DNA of 64,000 nt. It comes from Cetobacterium somerae. Lineage in GTDB: Bacteria; Fusobacteriota; Fusobacteriia; Fusobacteriales; Fusobacteriaceae. The translations under genes were made by a program, and so were the position numbers. This document shows, piece by piece, positions 51,646 through 60,541 of the stretch (positions are counted from its first letter, which is position 1; each line of letters begins with the position of its first letter). Location: contig NZ_CP092519.1 in NCBI RefSeq assembly GCF_022430525.1, positions 186,001 through 250,000 on the forward strand. Reading direction: 5' to 3'. The notes beneath the pieces were generated by a model. The model ran no database searches. It saw only the letters and a program-made list of their open reading frames with translations, and was not told where the DNA came from.

Positions 51646-54504
51646 ATGAAAAAGTATAGATTCTTGCTACTTTTTTTAGCTCTACATGGAACGAGAATTT
51701 TTTCTCAAGATAAGGGACTAATTTTTTGGTCAGATTTTATGTATTTTAAAAATCAAGAGGAAGACTATTATTTAAAAAATGGATCTTTATATTCGAGAAA
51801 AGAGATTGAAACCCCACCCCCAGTTCTACCACCTGTTGACCCACCAGTAAAGCCCCCAGTAGATCCACCGATAGATCCTCCGGTAAACCCACCAGTGGAT
51901 CCACCAGTAACTCCTCCAGTAGACCCACCGGTAACACCACCAATAGACCCACCAGTAGATCCACCGATAATTACACCACCAAAACCACCAATTGTAAAAC
52001 CTACAGATCCGCCAGTAAAACCCCCTACACCAATACAGCCAATACCTGATCCAGTAGTACCAGATACACCAAAACCACCAGTAGAAAAATATATATTTTA
52101 TAATAATGTATTCTATGAAGGAGTTGACTTGAAAACAGGAGTATCTCCATTGGGAGGAGATTTAACTGTGGATATGAGCAATAAAATAGGAATGGGAAGT
52201 GTAAAGGAAGGACATACAATAGAAAATGAAAATACTATATCACTAAATAAACTTCCAGAGATTCAAACGTTAGTAGGAATGCAAGGTTCTAATGGAGGTA
52301 CAATAATAAATCAAGGTAGTGGAATCATAAATATAGCTTCTTATGGTGGAATAGGAATGAATATATTAAATTCTGGATATGCTGAGAATAATGGAACAAT
52401 AAATGCAACTATGCCTTTTTCAAATAATACAGTAGCCATGCAATTATTAGGTACTGGAAGTGGTTTAAATAATGGAACAATAAATTTATATAATACTTAT
52501 ACAGTAGGTGCAACGGTAGAAAACGGAAGTTTTATAAATAAAGGTAGTATTTTAGGTGCTGCAAGATATGCTATGGTTGTAACAGGGACTGGTAGTATAG
52601 AGAATGCAAGTTCTGGAAAAGTATCTCTTTTGGGAGTTTTTGCAGGGATGTATGTAAGCGGTGGTGGAAGTGCTGTAAATAATGGAGATTTAACAGTTTT
52701 AGATAGTAATTCTGCTATGATGACTACAAATGGGAGTATTTTAAACAATGGAACAATAACTATGACTACTCCAAGTTATAACGTGGGAAGTAATCCTTTA
52801 GAATATCCGAGTGGAGCTATGTTTATAAATGGATTTGGAACAGCAGTGAATTCAGAAACAGGAGTTATAAATATAGGAACACCAGAGAGTTTAATGAGAG
52901 GAACAAATGCTATGACAGGTGAGGGTGCTGTTGTACTAGAAAATAGAGGAACAATAACTATGTATACTAATGCTCCAGTACCAGGAGAGGTATTAACAAC
53001 AGATTACGCATATTTTTTAAAAGATGGTGCCATAGGTAAAAATATGGCGACAGGAGTTATAAACTTAGGTAAATATGGAATGGTAAACTACGGTGGTACA
53101 GTTTATAACTGGGGAGTTATTTCTAAGGATCCGACTAATACTCAAACTCTTTCTTATGGTGGAAAAGTGATTATGGAAAAAGGAGGAGTTTTAAATACTA
53201 CTGCTCCAAAATCATTTAGAACAGTTTTAATAGGAAGAAGTTATATAGGATCTAATTATTCTAATTCAGGAAGTTTAAACTTACATTCTTCAATTCCAAG
53301 TAGCTCAAAAGAAGTGAAGAGTAATAGTGCTTTGTATGAGGTAGTTGAAAATAATGGAGTTTATGAGTTTAAAAGAAATAGTTTTGAAATATTAACTAAT
53401 GATGTTTTAGCTAAGTATTTAGAAGATGTTTACTATGACTCTAATAATTCTACAAAAAATGAGCTTTTTGATATACTAGCCTCTTCAGAAAGTGGAGCTC
53501 AATTTGAATGGTATTTAGATGAAGTTTTTGGTAGAGGATATTTTCCATCTTTAATCTATCAAACAAATGATGCAATAGTATTTACAAATGAAACTATTTT
53601 AAATCAAATATCTGAAAAAACTCAAGCAACAAATAAAGAAAGCTATATTTTTGGATATTCTTTTGAAAAAATGAAAAAAAGTGGATATGAAAATATTTTA
53701 GGATATACAGATGAATTAAATAGTTTTTTTATAGGTAAAAACTATCCAATAAAAGAGAGTTTAAGCTCTGGATGGATTTTAAGTTATACTAGATTAAACT
53801 CTAAATTTGAAGATGGAAAAGGAAAAAGAGAGGACAATATGTTCCAAGGAACAGGATATTTAAATTACAATAAAGATAGTATAAATGCCTTTGGTAGCTT
53901 CTTTGTAGGATATTCTAAAGGTGATTTAGATAGAAATGTTCAACTGGGATATTTAGATTATAATGATGATTTTTCAGATATAACTTTTGAAAATTTAAAT
54001 GAAAAATTAAGTTCAGATATTAAAAACTATTATGTTGGAGCTCTAGGAAAAATATCTAAAAGATATGAATTTGATCCGATTTATTTAGAGCCAATTGCAA
54101 GAGTTGAAGGTATTGGAATATTTCAAAGAGGAATAAGTGAGAGTGGAGGAACTTATAATTTAGATTTAGATAATTTAAATGGATTTTTGAGTAGTGGATA
54201 TGTGGGAACTGGTTTAGGAAAGATATTTAATGTTGGAAAAGGTTCCTTGAATTTAGCCTTAAATTTAGGAGTAAAACAAGAACTTAATAGTCTGGATGAA
54301 ACAGTTAAATTTAAAGTTAATAGTTTAGGAGATGAAACTGGAGAGATTGATTTAAAAAATAAAAATAGATTTTCGAAAGAGGTTGGAGTAAGAGCTGAAG
54401 TTGGAAATCTATGGGATGGATTATCTCTTTATGGTGAGTATAAATATATATTTTCAGAGGATAACTCTTGGAGAGTTGCAGGAGGAATTAGAGTTAAGTT
54501 TTAA
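51646..54504 (+). CDS. Autotransporter with proline-rich stalk
   Basis: A 952-residue type Va autotransporter. A signal peptide (residues 1-21) ends R-I-F-S-Q. About residues 48-145 are a P-P-V-D/P-P-I-D/P-P-V-T tandem repeat, forming a rigid extended stalk near the N-terminus. A passenger follows with beta-helix-like N-N-G-T-I turns (about 170-520), and a C-terminal beta-barrel domain of about 280 residues ends R-V-K-F. I chose ATG 51646 with AAAGGAGTG upstream; the open frame from 51607 overlaps the promoter. The proline stalk before the passenger is unusual. Likely an adhesin; target unknown. Confidence 0.88.
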   Translation: MKKYRFLLLFLALHGTRIFSQDKGLIFWSDFMYFKNQEEDYYLKNGSLYSRKEIETPPPVLPPVDPPVKPPVDPPIDPPVNPPVDPPVTPPVDPPVTPPIDPPVDPPIITPPKPPIVKPTDPPVKPPTPIQPIPDPVVPDTPKPPVEKYIFYNNVFYEGVDLKTGVSPLGGDLTVDMSNKIGMGSVKEGHTIENENTISLNKLPEIQTLVGMQGSNGGTIINQGSGIINIASYGGIGMNILNSGYAENNGTINATMPFSNNTVAMQLLGTGSGLNNGTINLYNTYTVGATVENGSFINKGSILGAARYAMVVTGTGSIENASSGKVSLLGVFAGMYVSGGGSAVNNGDLTVLDSNSAMMTTNGSILNNGTITMTTPSYNVGSNPLEYPSGAMFINGFGTAVNSETGVINIGTPESLMRGTNAMTGEGAVVLENRGTITMYTNAPVPGEVLTTDYAYFLKDGAIGKNMATGVINLGKYGMVNYGGTVYNWGVISKDPTNTQTLSYGGKVIMEKGGVLNTTAPKSFRTVLIGRSYIGSNYSNSGSLNLHSSIPSSSKEVKSNSALYEVVENNGVYEFKRNSFEILTNDVLAKYLEDVYYDSNNSTKNELFDILASSESGAQFEWYLDEVFGRGYFPSLIYQTNDAIVFTNETILNQISEKTQATNKESYIFGYSFEKMKKSGYENILGYTDELNSFFIGKNYPIKESLSSGWILSYTRLNSKFEDGKGKREDNMFQGTGYLNYNKDSINAFGSFFVGYSKGDLDRNVQLGYLDYNDDFSDITFENLNEKLSSDIKNYYVGALGKISKRYEFDPIYLEPIARVEGIGIFQRGISESGGTYNLDLDNLNGFLSSGYVGTGLGKIFNVGKGSLNLALNLGVKQELNSLDETVKFKVNSLGDETGEIDLKNKNRFSKEVGVRAEVGNLWDGLSLYGEYKYIFSEDNSWRVAGGIRVKF

Positions 54505-54512
54505 TGGTTACT

Positions 54513-54545
54513 AAAGCTAGGTGTTAATTTACCTAGCTTTTTTAT
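54513..54545 (+). terminator. Terminator after the proline-rich autotransporter
   Basis: The stem AAAGCTAGGT (54513-54522) / AAACCTAGCT-type partner (ACCTAGCTTT, 54531-54540) is followed by TTTATT. Confidence 0.83.
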
Positions 54546-54585
54546 TGTGCTATAATGATTTTAATAAAGACTAGGAGGAAATAAA

Positions 54586-55677
54586 ATGTTGAAAAAAATA
54601 GTGATACTATCATGTTTAATAGCTTTTAGTAAAATAGATGTAGATGCTTGTACGGGAATATCTTTAAAAACAGAAAATGAAAATAATATACAAGCAAGAA
54701 CAATTGAATGGTCTAAAAATAAGTTAAATAGTCAAATAATAATAGAACCAAGAGGTAAAGAGTATCAATCGCATATGCCAAATGGGAAACTTGGGAAAAA
54801 ATGGAAAGGAAAATATGGATTTGTGGGAGCTTCTGTTGAACATGAATCGTTAATAGGTGAAGGAGTTAATGAAAAAGGGTTAAATGCAGGAGTATTTTTC
54901 TTTTTAAACTATGGAGAGTTAGCACCTTTTAATGAGAAAAAAGTGAAAAATTCTTTAAATGATATGGATTTAGTTAAATGGATGCTAACAAGTTTTACCA
55001 CTGTTGAAGAGGTAAAGGAAGCTATTAAAAAAATAGATGTAGTACCAATAATAATTCAAGATGGACAACCATCTCCAACAGGACACTGGAGAGTATCAGA
55101 TGCTAATGGAGGGAACATTGTAATTGAGATTATAAAAGGTGGAGAACTAAAAATATACGATAATCCAGTTGGAGTATTAACAAACTCTCCAGGATTTGAT
55201 TGGCAGCTTACAAATTTGAATAACTATGTAAACTTAAGTTTAAATGGAAACAAACCAGAGATGTTAGGTAGACAAAAAGTATTTGCACTTGGAGCGGGGT
55301 CAGGAATGTGGGGATTACCAGGAGATGTAACACCACCTTCAAGATTTGTAAGGGCAGCTTTTTATGCTAATAATACTCCTAAAATGTCTGGAAATGAGGA
55401 GGGAATAGCTCAAGCTTTCCATATTTTAAATAATTTTGATATTCCAATTGGAATGACTTATGCAGATAAAAATCAAATACCAGAGGATGTAACAAGTGCA
55501 ACTCAGTGGACAACAGCTATAAATTTAAATGAAAAGTTATTTTATTATAAAACTATGTATAATCAAAATATAAGAGTCATTGATTTAAAGAAGATAGACT
55601 TTGGAAAAGTTAAGGAACAAATACTTCCAATGGATAAAAATAAGGTTCAACCAGTAGAAGAAATTCTAATAAAATAA
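54586..55677 (+). CDS. Exported Ntn hydrolase, choloylglycine hydrolase family
   Basis: A 363-residue protein of the bile-salt hydrolase/penicillin V acylase family. Residues 1-21 are a signal peptide; cleavage after D-A would expose Cys22 (C-T-G-I-S-L), the N-terminal nucleophile, so signal removal would itself activate the enzyme, as in Gram-negative family members. Other landmarks: ARTIEWS (Arg), GEGVNEKGLNAG, and VLTNSPGFDWQLTNLNNYVNL with the Asn/Asp positions, then TTAINL and Y-Y-K-T-M-Y. It could deconjugate bile salts or cut acyl-homoserine lactones or penicillin V; which one is undecided. Confidence 0.88.
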   Translation: MLKKIVILSCLIAFSKIDVDACTGISLKTENENNIQARTIEWSKNKLNSQIIIEPRGKEYQSHMPNGKLGKKWKGKYGFVGASVEHESLIGEGVNEKGLNAGVFFFLNYGELAPFNEKKVKNSLNDMDLVKWMLTSFTTVEEVKEAIKKIDVVPIIIQDGQPSPTGHWRVSDANGGNIVIEIIKGGELKIYDNPVGVLTNSPGFDWQLTNLNNYVNLSLNGNKPEMLGRQKVFALGAGSGMWGLPGDVTPPSRFVRAAFYANNTPKMSGNEEGIAQAFHILNNFDIPIGMTYADKNQIPEDVTSATQWTTAINLNEKLFYYKTMYNQNIRVIDLKKIDFGKVKEQILPMDKNKVQPVEEILIK

Positions 55678-55751
55678 TAAAAAAAGTTCCAAAGGAACAT
55701 TCTTTAAGTAGACGTAAATATCTTTAGGGACTATGAAAAGGGGATGGGAAA

Positions 55752-57866
55752 ATGAAATTGTTGAAAGTTATAGCGATGTCTGTTGTTACAACTATTTGCA
55801 TATTCTCTCAAGAAAAGGCAATAAAGCTAGAGGATTCAGTTATTCTTTCAACTAGTGGATTTGAAACGCCTCTTCTTACAGAGAATAAAAACGTTACACT
55901 TTTACTTAAAGAGCAGATAGATAATGGGAATTATAAAAACTTAGAGGATACTTTAAGAGGAGCGCCTAATATAATTGTTCAAGATACATATTTTGGGCCA
56001 AGAGTTGATATTCGAGGAAATGGAGAAAAATCTATTTCTAAAGTTAAAGTTTTACAAGATGGAGTAAGTTTAAATCCAATTGATGATTCTATGGGAACAC
56101 TTCCAATAAATACGATACCTTTAAACTCTATAGAGAAAATAGAGATAATACCTGGTGGTGGAACTGTATTAAATGGATCTGGAAGTTCTGGAGGAATTAT
56201 AAATATTATAACAAAATCATCTTTGAGAAAAGACTACTTAGTTTTAGAGGGATCAATAAAATCATATAATTTTAGAAATACAGGATTATCTTTAGGTCAA
56301 AATTTAACTGATAATCTATATGGAAATTTTAACTATAACTACTTAAAAGGAGATGGTTATAGAGATGGAGATTCTCAAGAATCTAATGGTTTTAGTGGTG
56401 GAGTAGACTATATAATTAATGATAAAAATAGAGTGAAGTTTCAAATGTCATATTTTGATGAAAATAGAGATTACTCAACAGGAGTAGAGAAAGAGCTGTT
56501 AGAAAAAGATAGAAAAGCTAAGGGCTTTCCAGTAATAAGTAGCTCAAAAAGAGAGGCTTATTCTTTGGATTATGAGTTTAAATTTAGTGATTCGCTTACA
56601 TTTTTAAGTACTTTTTATTATCAAAGTTATAAAAGAGATTTTACAGAAAAATCTTTAATAGACTACGAGATCCCAAAACTAGGGCATATGCCTTTTGATA
56701 TTTTAGGTGAGGATTTACTAGCAACTATGAGTGGTCAGTTTAAAGAGGATACTAGAGGAGCTAAAATAAGAGGAAAACACACTTATGAAAAGGGTGAGTT
56801 TATTTTAGGGTATGATTATAGCTATACAAAACTTTTACGTAGTAGTGAAATTAGAGCTAACGGAGAATTTTTTCCAAAAAAGAAACCAAATTATAAAATA
56901 AAAGGTGATGTTAGGGTAGATCTTAAAAATGATATTTTTAAAGAGACAAATGCTATCTATGGATTTAATAGATATGATTTAGGAAGAGAGTGGGAACTTG
57001 TTCTAGGGGCTAGATATGAACATTCAAAATTTGGTGGAAAAAGAGATAGTGAAACAGAAGTAATCTCTATGAGCAAAATCCATGAGTATAAGAGTATTGA
57101 AGATGAAGAGAAAAGTGATAACTATGCCTTTGAGATTGGAACAAACTACAGATATAGTGAATCAGGAACTTTTTATACAAGATATGAGAGAGGTTTTACA
57201 TCACCACTTCCAGGACAGATAACTGATAAGGTGGATATGAAGTACATAAAGAATAATTTAAAATCTGAAACATCAGATAATTTTGAAGTAGGAGTTAGAG
57301 ATTTAGTAGAAAACACTTACATAAATTTATCTCTATTTGCAACATTTACTCATGATGAAATAATGTTGATTCAAAAAAATTCGTATAATCCAGCTATTAA
57401 AGAGTGGCAGTATAAAAATCTAAATAAAGTTAGAAAGTTTGGAGGAGAACTATATTTAGAGCAGTATTTTGGAAAGTTAACAATGTATGAATCTTTTTCT
57501 TATGTAAATACAGAGATAACTAAAGGACTATATAGTGGAGAAGAGTTACCTATGGTTCCGAAAGGAAAAGTTATTTTAGGAGCTGGTTATGGAGTTACTG
57601 ATAAAGTTAAATTAAATGTAAATTTTAATTTTGTTGGAAGTTATTTAGTCAAAGAGTATGGGAAAGACAATAATGCAATAGATACTAAGATTAGTAGTCA
57701 TAACTATACAGACCTAATGGTTACGTATGAGGTAACAGAGATGTTTAATGTAAGTTTTGGAGTGAATAATATATTTAATCAGAAATATAATTATGAAGAG
57801 ACAATTCAAACAGCAGTACCAGCCTCAGGAATAAACTATTTTCTTTCAGGGAAGTTATATATGTAA
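55752..57866 (+). CDS. TonB-dependent outer-membrane receptor
   Basis: A 704-residue receptor. The signal peptide covers about residues 1-19 (IFSQ). The plug domain is at about 40-150: LEDTLRGAPNIIVQDTYFGPRVDIRGNG, VLQDGVSLNP, IEKIEIIPGGGTVLNGSGSSGGIINIITK cut at its I-E-I-I-P-G-G core. A 22-strand-type barrel follows, with a late VSFGVNNIFNQKYNYEE near the end. It imports iron complexes, vitamin B12 or glycans using TonB energy; the ligand is not evident, and no Fur-type box is obvious upstream. It lies 74 bases after the Ntn hydrolase gene, with only a weak hairpin between. Confidence 0.9.
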   Translation: MKLLKVIAMSVVTTICIFSQEKAIKLEDSVILSTSGFETPLLTENKNVTLLLKEQIDNGNYKNLEDTLRGAPNIIVQDTYFGPRVDIRGNGEKSISKVKVLQDGVSLNPIDDSMGTLPINTIPLNSIEKIEIIPGGGTVLNGSGSSGGIINIITKSSLRKDYLVLEGSIKSYNFRNTGLSLGQNLTDNLYGNFNYNYLKGDGYRDGDSQESNGFSGGVDYIINDKNRVKFQMSYFDENRDYSTGVEKELLEKDRKAKGFPVISSSKREAYSLDYEFKFSDSLTFLSTFYYQSYKRDFTEKSLIDYEIPKLGHMPFDILGEDLLATMSGQFKEDTRGAKIRGKHTYEKGEFILGYDYSYTKLLRSSEIRANGEFFPKKKPNYKIKGDVRVDLKNDIFKETNAIYGFNRYDLGREWELVLGARYEHSKFGGKRDSETEVISMSKIHEYKSIEDEEKSDNYAFEIGTNYRYSESGTFYTRYERGFTSPLPGQITDKVDMKYIKNNLKSETSDNFEVGVRDLVENTYINLSLFATFTHDEIMLIQKNSYNPAIKEWQYKNLNKVRKFGGELYLEQYFGKLTMYESFSYVNTEITKGLYSGEELPMVPKGKVILGAGYGVTDKVKLNVNFNFVGSYLVKEYGKDNNAIDTKISSHNYTDLMVTYEVTEMFNVSFGVNNIFNQKYNYEETIQTAVPASGINYFLSGKLYM

Positions 57867-57868
57867 AT

Positions 57869-57906
57869 AAAAAAGCTAAGCATATTTAGGTATGCTTAGC
57901 TTTTTT
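57869..57906. terminator. Bidirectional terminator
   Basis: A 16-bp stem (57869-57884 with 57891-57906) ends in six T in both directions. It serves the TonB receptor (+) and the Mga/BglG-like regulator (-), whose stop lies in the loop. Confidence 0.88.
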
Positions 57907-59409
57907 ATTATTAAGATAACGATTAAAAAGAAGCTTATTTACTAAATAGCTAGCTTCAAAGTAATCTAAATAATCAAGAATAATAAGTTTATCCTTTAGT
58001 AAAACTAGACTAGGTGGGATAGTAGAAGTATCAGAATATAAAGAGTAAATAATAAAATCATAAGATTCTAAAACCTTAGTACTAAAAAAATCTAGCATAT
58101 ATATTGATAAAATATCTATATTTTTAAATTTAAAATTTTTACTTAATTTAGATTTTATATTAGTTCCAATCCAATTATTATTACTATAATCTAAAATAAG
58201 AATTTTTTTATTAACTAGAATTTTTAAATAAGTATTAAAAATTAAGTTATATAGAAAATGAGCTAAAATATAAAAATCTTGAGGAAGAATTTTATAATTA
58301 TGTTTAATTGAAAACTCTTTAAGCACATCAACTAACAATTCAGGAAATTTAAATTTTTCTTTAGGAATTTTATGATAGTTATATATATCGTACTCATAAT
58401 TGAATTTTGAAATATCTAAAAGAGTTAAAAACTCCACTTTATCTAGAATATTAAACTTTAAATTAAAGAGATTTTCAATATCAGCAATAATAGGAGGGGT
58501 ATTTTTTTTAACCTTTAAAAATAAAATTTTTTTTTGAAGAAGAATTAAAGAGATAACTATAAACTCTATATTGTTAAGCATAACTTTATTATTGTCTAAA
58601 AGTCTTGATGTTAGAAGTTTATTAAGTGTTTTAGTATAAGTCTCTTCTATTTCTTTAAATTTTTCAAGAAAGATAAGGCTATTTTTAAATACAGCATTAT
58701 GATTTTCATTTAATGTTAAAAAAATAAAAATAGCTTTTAATGTATTTACTCCATAAAGATCAATTTCAATATGAAAGTATTTTAAAATCTCAATAGAAAG
58801 TTTTTTAAATTCATAGTCAAGATTAGGTGGAAGGTGATTGTCATAGTAATTTTTTATTGTAGGATTAATAAGATTTTCATAAATATTATAAACTAATTGG
58901 TTAGATTCTCTTTTTACTAAAAACTTTAAAATAGTTTTAATAGAGAAAATATATATGTCTCGAGCGTCTCCTTTTAAATAAAGTCCTTTCCATGGAATAG
59001 AATCAAGGGTCAAATTATAGTTAGAAAGCTTGTTTTTTAAAGTTTTAATATCAGAAGATAGAGTATTTCTAGTTACATCAAAACATTTTGCAACTGAGCA
59101 TATCTTTATTTTTTTTTCAAAAGCTAGAATTATTAAAAAGTAATTAATTCGTTCTTCAGATGAAAGCGCAGGAAAACTATTTAAAGATTTATCAAATTTT
59201 TTATTAGGAGTTAAATGTAAACTATAGGTAGTATTTTTTTTAGATACATAACCGTAATTAAAGTTAACTAGAAAATAATCAAGTCTATTTAAACTGGCTT
59301 TTATATTACTTTCACTTTCACTGTAAATTTTAATAATCTCGTTTAGTGCGATTTTTTTATTAGCTATTAATATTTTAAAAATATGAATATCTATATTTTT
59401 AAGTTTCAC
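57886..59409 (-). CDS. BglG/Mga-like transcriptional regulator
   Basis: A 507-residue regulator with the layout of PRD/Mga proteins. Its N-terminal HTH regions (about residues 15-45 and 100-130, the second reading KICSVAKCFDVTRNTLSSDIKTLKNKL) are followed by helical PRD-like segments. A C-terminal part (KKILILDYSNNNWIGTNIKSKL) looks like an EIIB fold but lacks the usual Cys in the phosphate loop (L-D-Y-S-N-N-N instead of C-x-x-G-x-G). Control by PTS phosphorylation is therefore doubtful. It is convergent to the TonB receptor and divergent from the HD-GYP gene; targets unknown. Confidence 0.75.
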   Translation of the reverse strand: MKLKNIDIHIFKILIANKKIALNEIIKIYSESESNIKASLNRLDYFLVNFNYGYVSKKNTTYSLHLTPNKKFDKSLNSFPALSSEERINYFLIILAFEKKIKICSVAKCFDVTRNTLSSDIKTLKNKLSNYNLTLDSIPWKGLYLKGDARDIYIFSIKTILKFLVKRESNQLVYNIYENLINPTIKNYYDNHLPPNLDYEFKKLSIEILKYFHIEIDLYGVNTLKAIFIFLTLNENHNAVFKNSLIFLEKFKEIEETYTKTLNKLLTSRLLDNNKVMLNNIEFIVISLILLQKKILFLKVKKNTPPIIADIENLFNLKFNILDKVEFLTLLDISKFNYEYDIYNYHKIPKEKFKFPELLVDVLKEFSIKHNYKILPQDFYILAHFLYNLIFNTYLKILVNKKILILDYSNNNWIGTNIKSKLSKNFKFKNIDILSIYMLDFFSTKVLESYDFIIYSLYSDTSTIPPSLVLLKDKLIILDYLDYFEASYLVNKLLFNRYLNNKKAKHT

Positions 59410-59612
59410 TTAGCAAATTCCCTCCTTAATTATACAAAAAATAGAATACTAATCTAAATATAATACTAGTAAATAAGAATGATGTCTACTAAAAAAATAA
59501 TATATATGCACAATTAAATTTTCTTTTTTTAAAAAAAAATTGGCATTACTCAATAGAAGTAATAGTGTTAAAATAGAAATATTCTAAATTTAGAGTTTAA
59601 TCGGAGGGATAA

Positions 59613-60278
59613 TTGGGGAGTACTATTCATAAGAAATATCAAGAGTTGGTATCGTATATTTTAGAGTTTTTTATAAGATTGTATGATAAAGATACTTGGT
59701 TACATGTCAAAAGAATAAAATTATATTCAAAAGAGATTGCTCTTGAATTAGAGTGTCCAAGTAGTTTAGTTTCAGAAATATCATTGGTTTCATCACTGCA
59801 TGATTTGGGGAAAGTATTTATATCTAAAAAAATATTAAATAAAAATGGGAAGTTAACTAAAGAAGAGTTTAATCAAATGAAGAAGCATTCCTTATACGGA
59901 AGAAAAATATTGCTGTATTTAGGTTTTGGAAAAGTAGCTAAAAATATAGCTTTATATCACCATGAACATTTTGATGGCAATGGATATCCTAAAGGTTTAA
60001 AAAGTGATTCTATTCCTATTGAAGCAAGGATAGTTGCTTTAGTAGATGTTTATGATGCCTTAAGGCAAAAGCGTTGTTATAAAAAATCTTTTTCTCATGA
60101 AGAGGCTAGTGAAATTATTAAAAGTCAAGAGGGAAAGCAATTTGAAAGAATAGTTGTTAAAGCTTTTTTAAAAAATAATAGAAAATTTAATGAAATTTTT
60201 GAAAAAATGTCAATAGAAGAGGAGAAGAAATTTAATAGATTAAAAATTATAGAGAAAATAAAGGTGGCTGTTAAATGA
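59613..60278 (+). CDS. Stand-alone HD-GYP phosphohydrolase
   Basis: A 221-residue HD-GYP domain without sensor or receiver. It shows the metal-binding H in DTWLHVKRIKLYS, HD in VSSLHDLGKVFI, and HHEHFDGNGYPKGLKSDSIPIEARIVALVDVYDAL, with GYP-like G-N-G-Y-P-K-G-L intact, cut short at residue 165. It probably hydrolyses c-di-GMP or a related dinucleotide; catalytic residues appear complete. The start is TTG 59613 after CGGAGGG. It overlaps the next gene by 4 bases. Confidence 0.87.
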   Translation: MGSTIHKKYQELVSYILEFFIRLYDKDTWLHVKRIKLYSKEIALELECPSSLVSEISLVSSLHDLGKVFISKKILNKNGKLTKEEFNQMKKHSLYGRKILLYLGFGKVAKNIALYHHEHFDGNGYPKGLKSDSIPIEARIVALVDVYDALRQKRCYKKSFSHEEASEIIKSQEGKQFERIVVKAFLKNNRKFNEIFEKMSIEEEKKFNRLKIIEKIKVAVK

Positions 60279-60523
60279 AGTTATCAAAAGGTAATATGAA
60301 GCTGTTAAAATTTATAAATGAGAATCCAGGAGTAACTCAATTGGAAATTGCTCAAGAGATAGGTATATCTAAGGGAAGTATTTCAATTTTTGTAAAAAAA
60401 GCAAAAGAAAATAATTATATTTTAGAAATAAAAAAAGAGCAAAAAGTCAAAATTCATCCTACTAAACTAGGAAAAGATATAGTTATGGAAAATACATTAA
60501 AAAATTTAGCGGGTATATGTTAA
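60275..60523 (+). CDS. Small winged-helix DNA-binding protein
   Basis: 82 residues, essentially one MarR-like winged helix: LKFINENPGVTQLEIAQEIGISKGSISIFVKKAKENNYI followed by a wing K-E-Q-K-V-K-I-H-P-T-K-L-G-K; the recognition helix is about residues 31-44. It is translationally coupled (ATGA) to the HD-GYP gene, suggesting the pair act together, perhaps linking nucleotide signalling to transcription. No ligand domain is present. A strong bidirectional terminator overlaps its stop. Confidence 0.8.
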   Translation: MKLSKGNMKLLKFINENPGVTQLEIAQEIGISKGSISIFVKKAKENNYILEIKKEQKVKIHPTKLGKDIVMENTLKNLAGIC

Positions 60524-60541
60524 ATATACCCGCTACTTTTT
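60508..60541. terminator. Bidirectional terminator
   Basis: A perfect 11-bp, GC-rich stem AGCGGGTATAT (60508-60518) / ATATACCCGCT (60524-60534) is followed by ACTTTTTTAT. The stop of the winged-helix gene is in the loop. It also lies just past the DnaJ-like gene end. Confidence 0.85.

Noticed and set aside
51746-51964. Minus-strand frame opposite the proline-rich repeat
   Set aside because: It is the reverse reading of the CCA/GTA proline-valine repeat and gives a meaningless Leu/Val repeat protein.
51780-52080. Possible CRISPR or intergenic tandem repeat
   Set aside because: The repeats are short, irregular and in frame, encoding the proline-rich stalk; there are no spacers.
55683-55705. 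Strong terminator between the Ntn hydrolase and TonB receptor genes
   Set aside because: GTTCC/GGAAC gives only a 5-bp stem with an interrupted T-run. Too weak to list as a terminator; the genes may be cotranscribed.
59545-59563. Operator ATTACT-N7-AGTAAT between the regulator and HD-GYP genes
   Set aside because: Six-bp AT-rich arms are expected by chance in this composition and no promoter spacing supports it.
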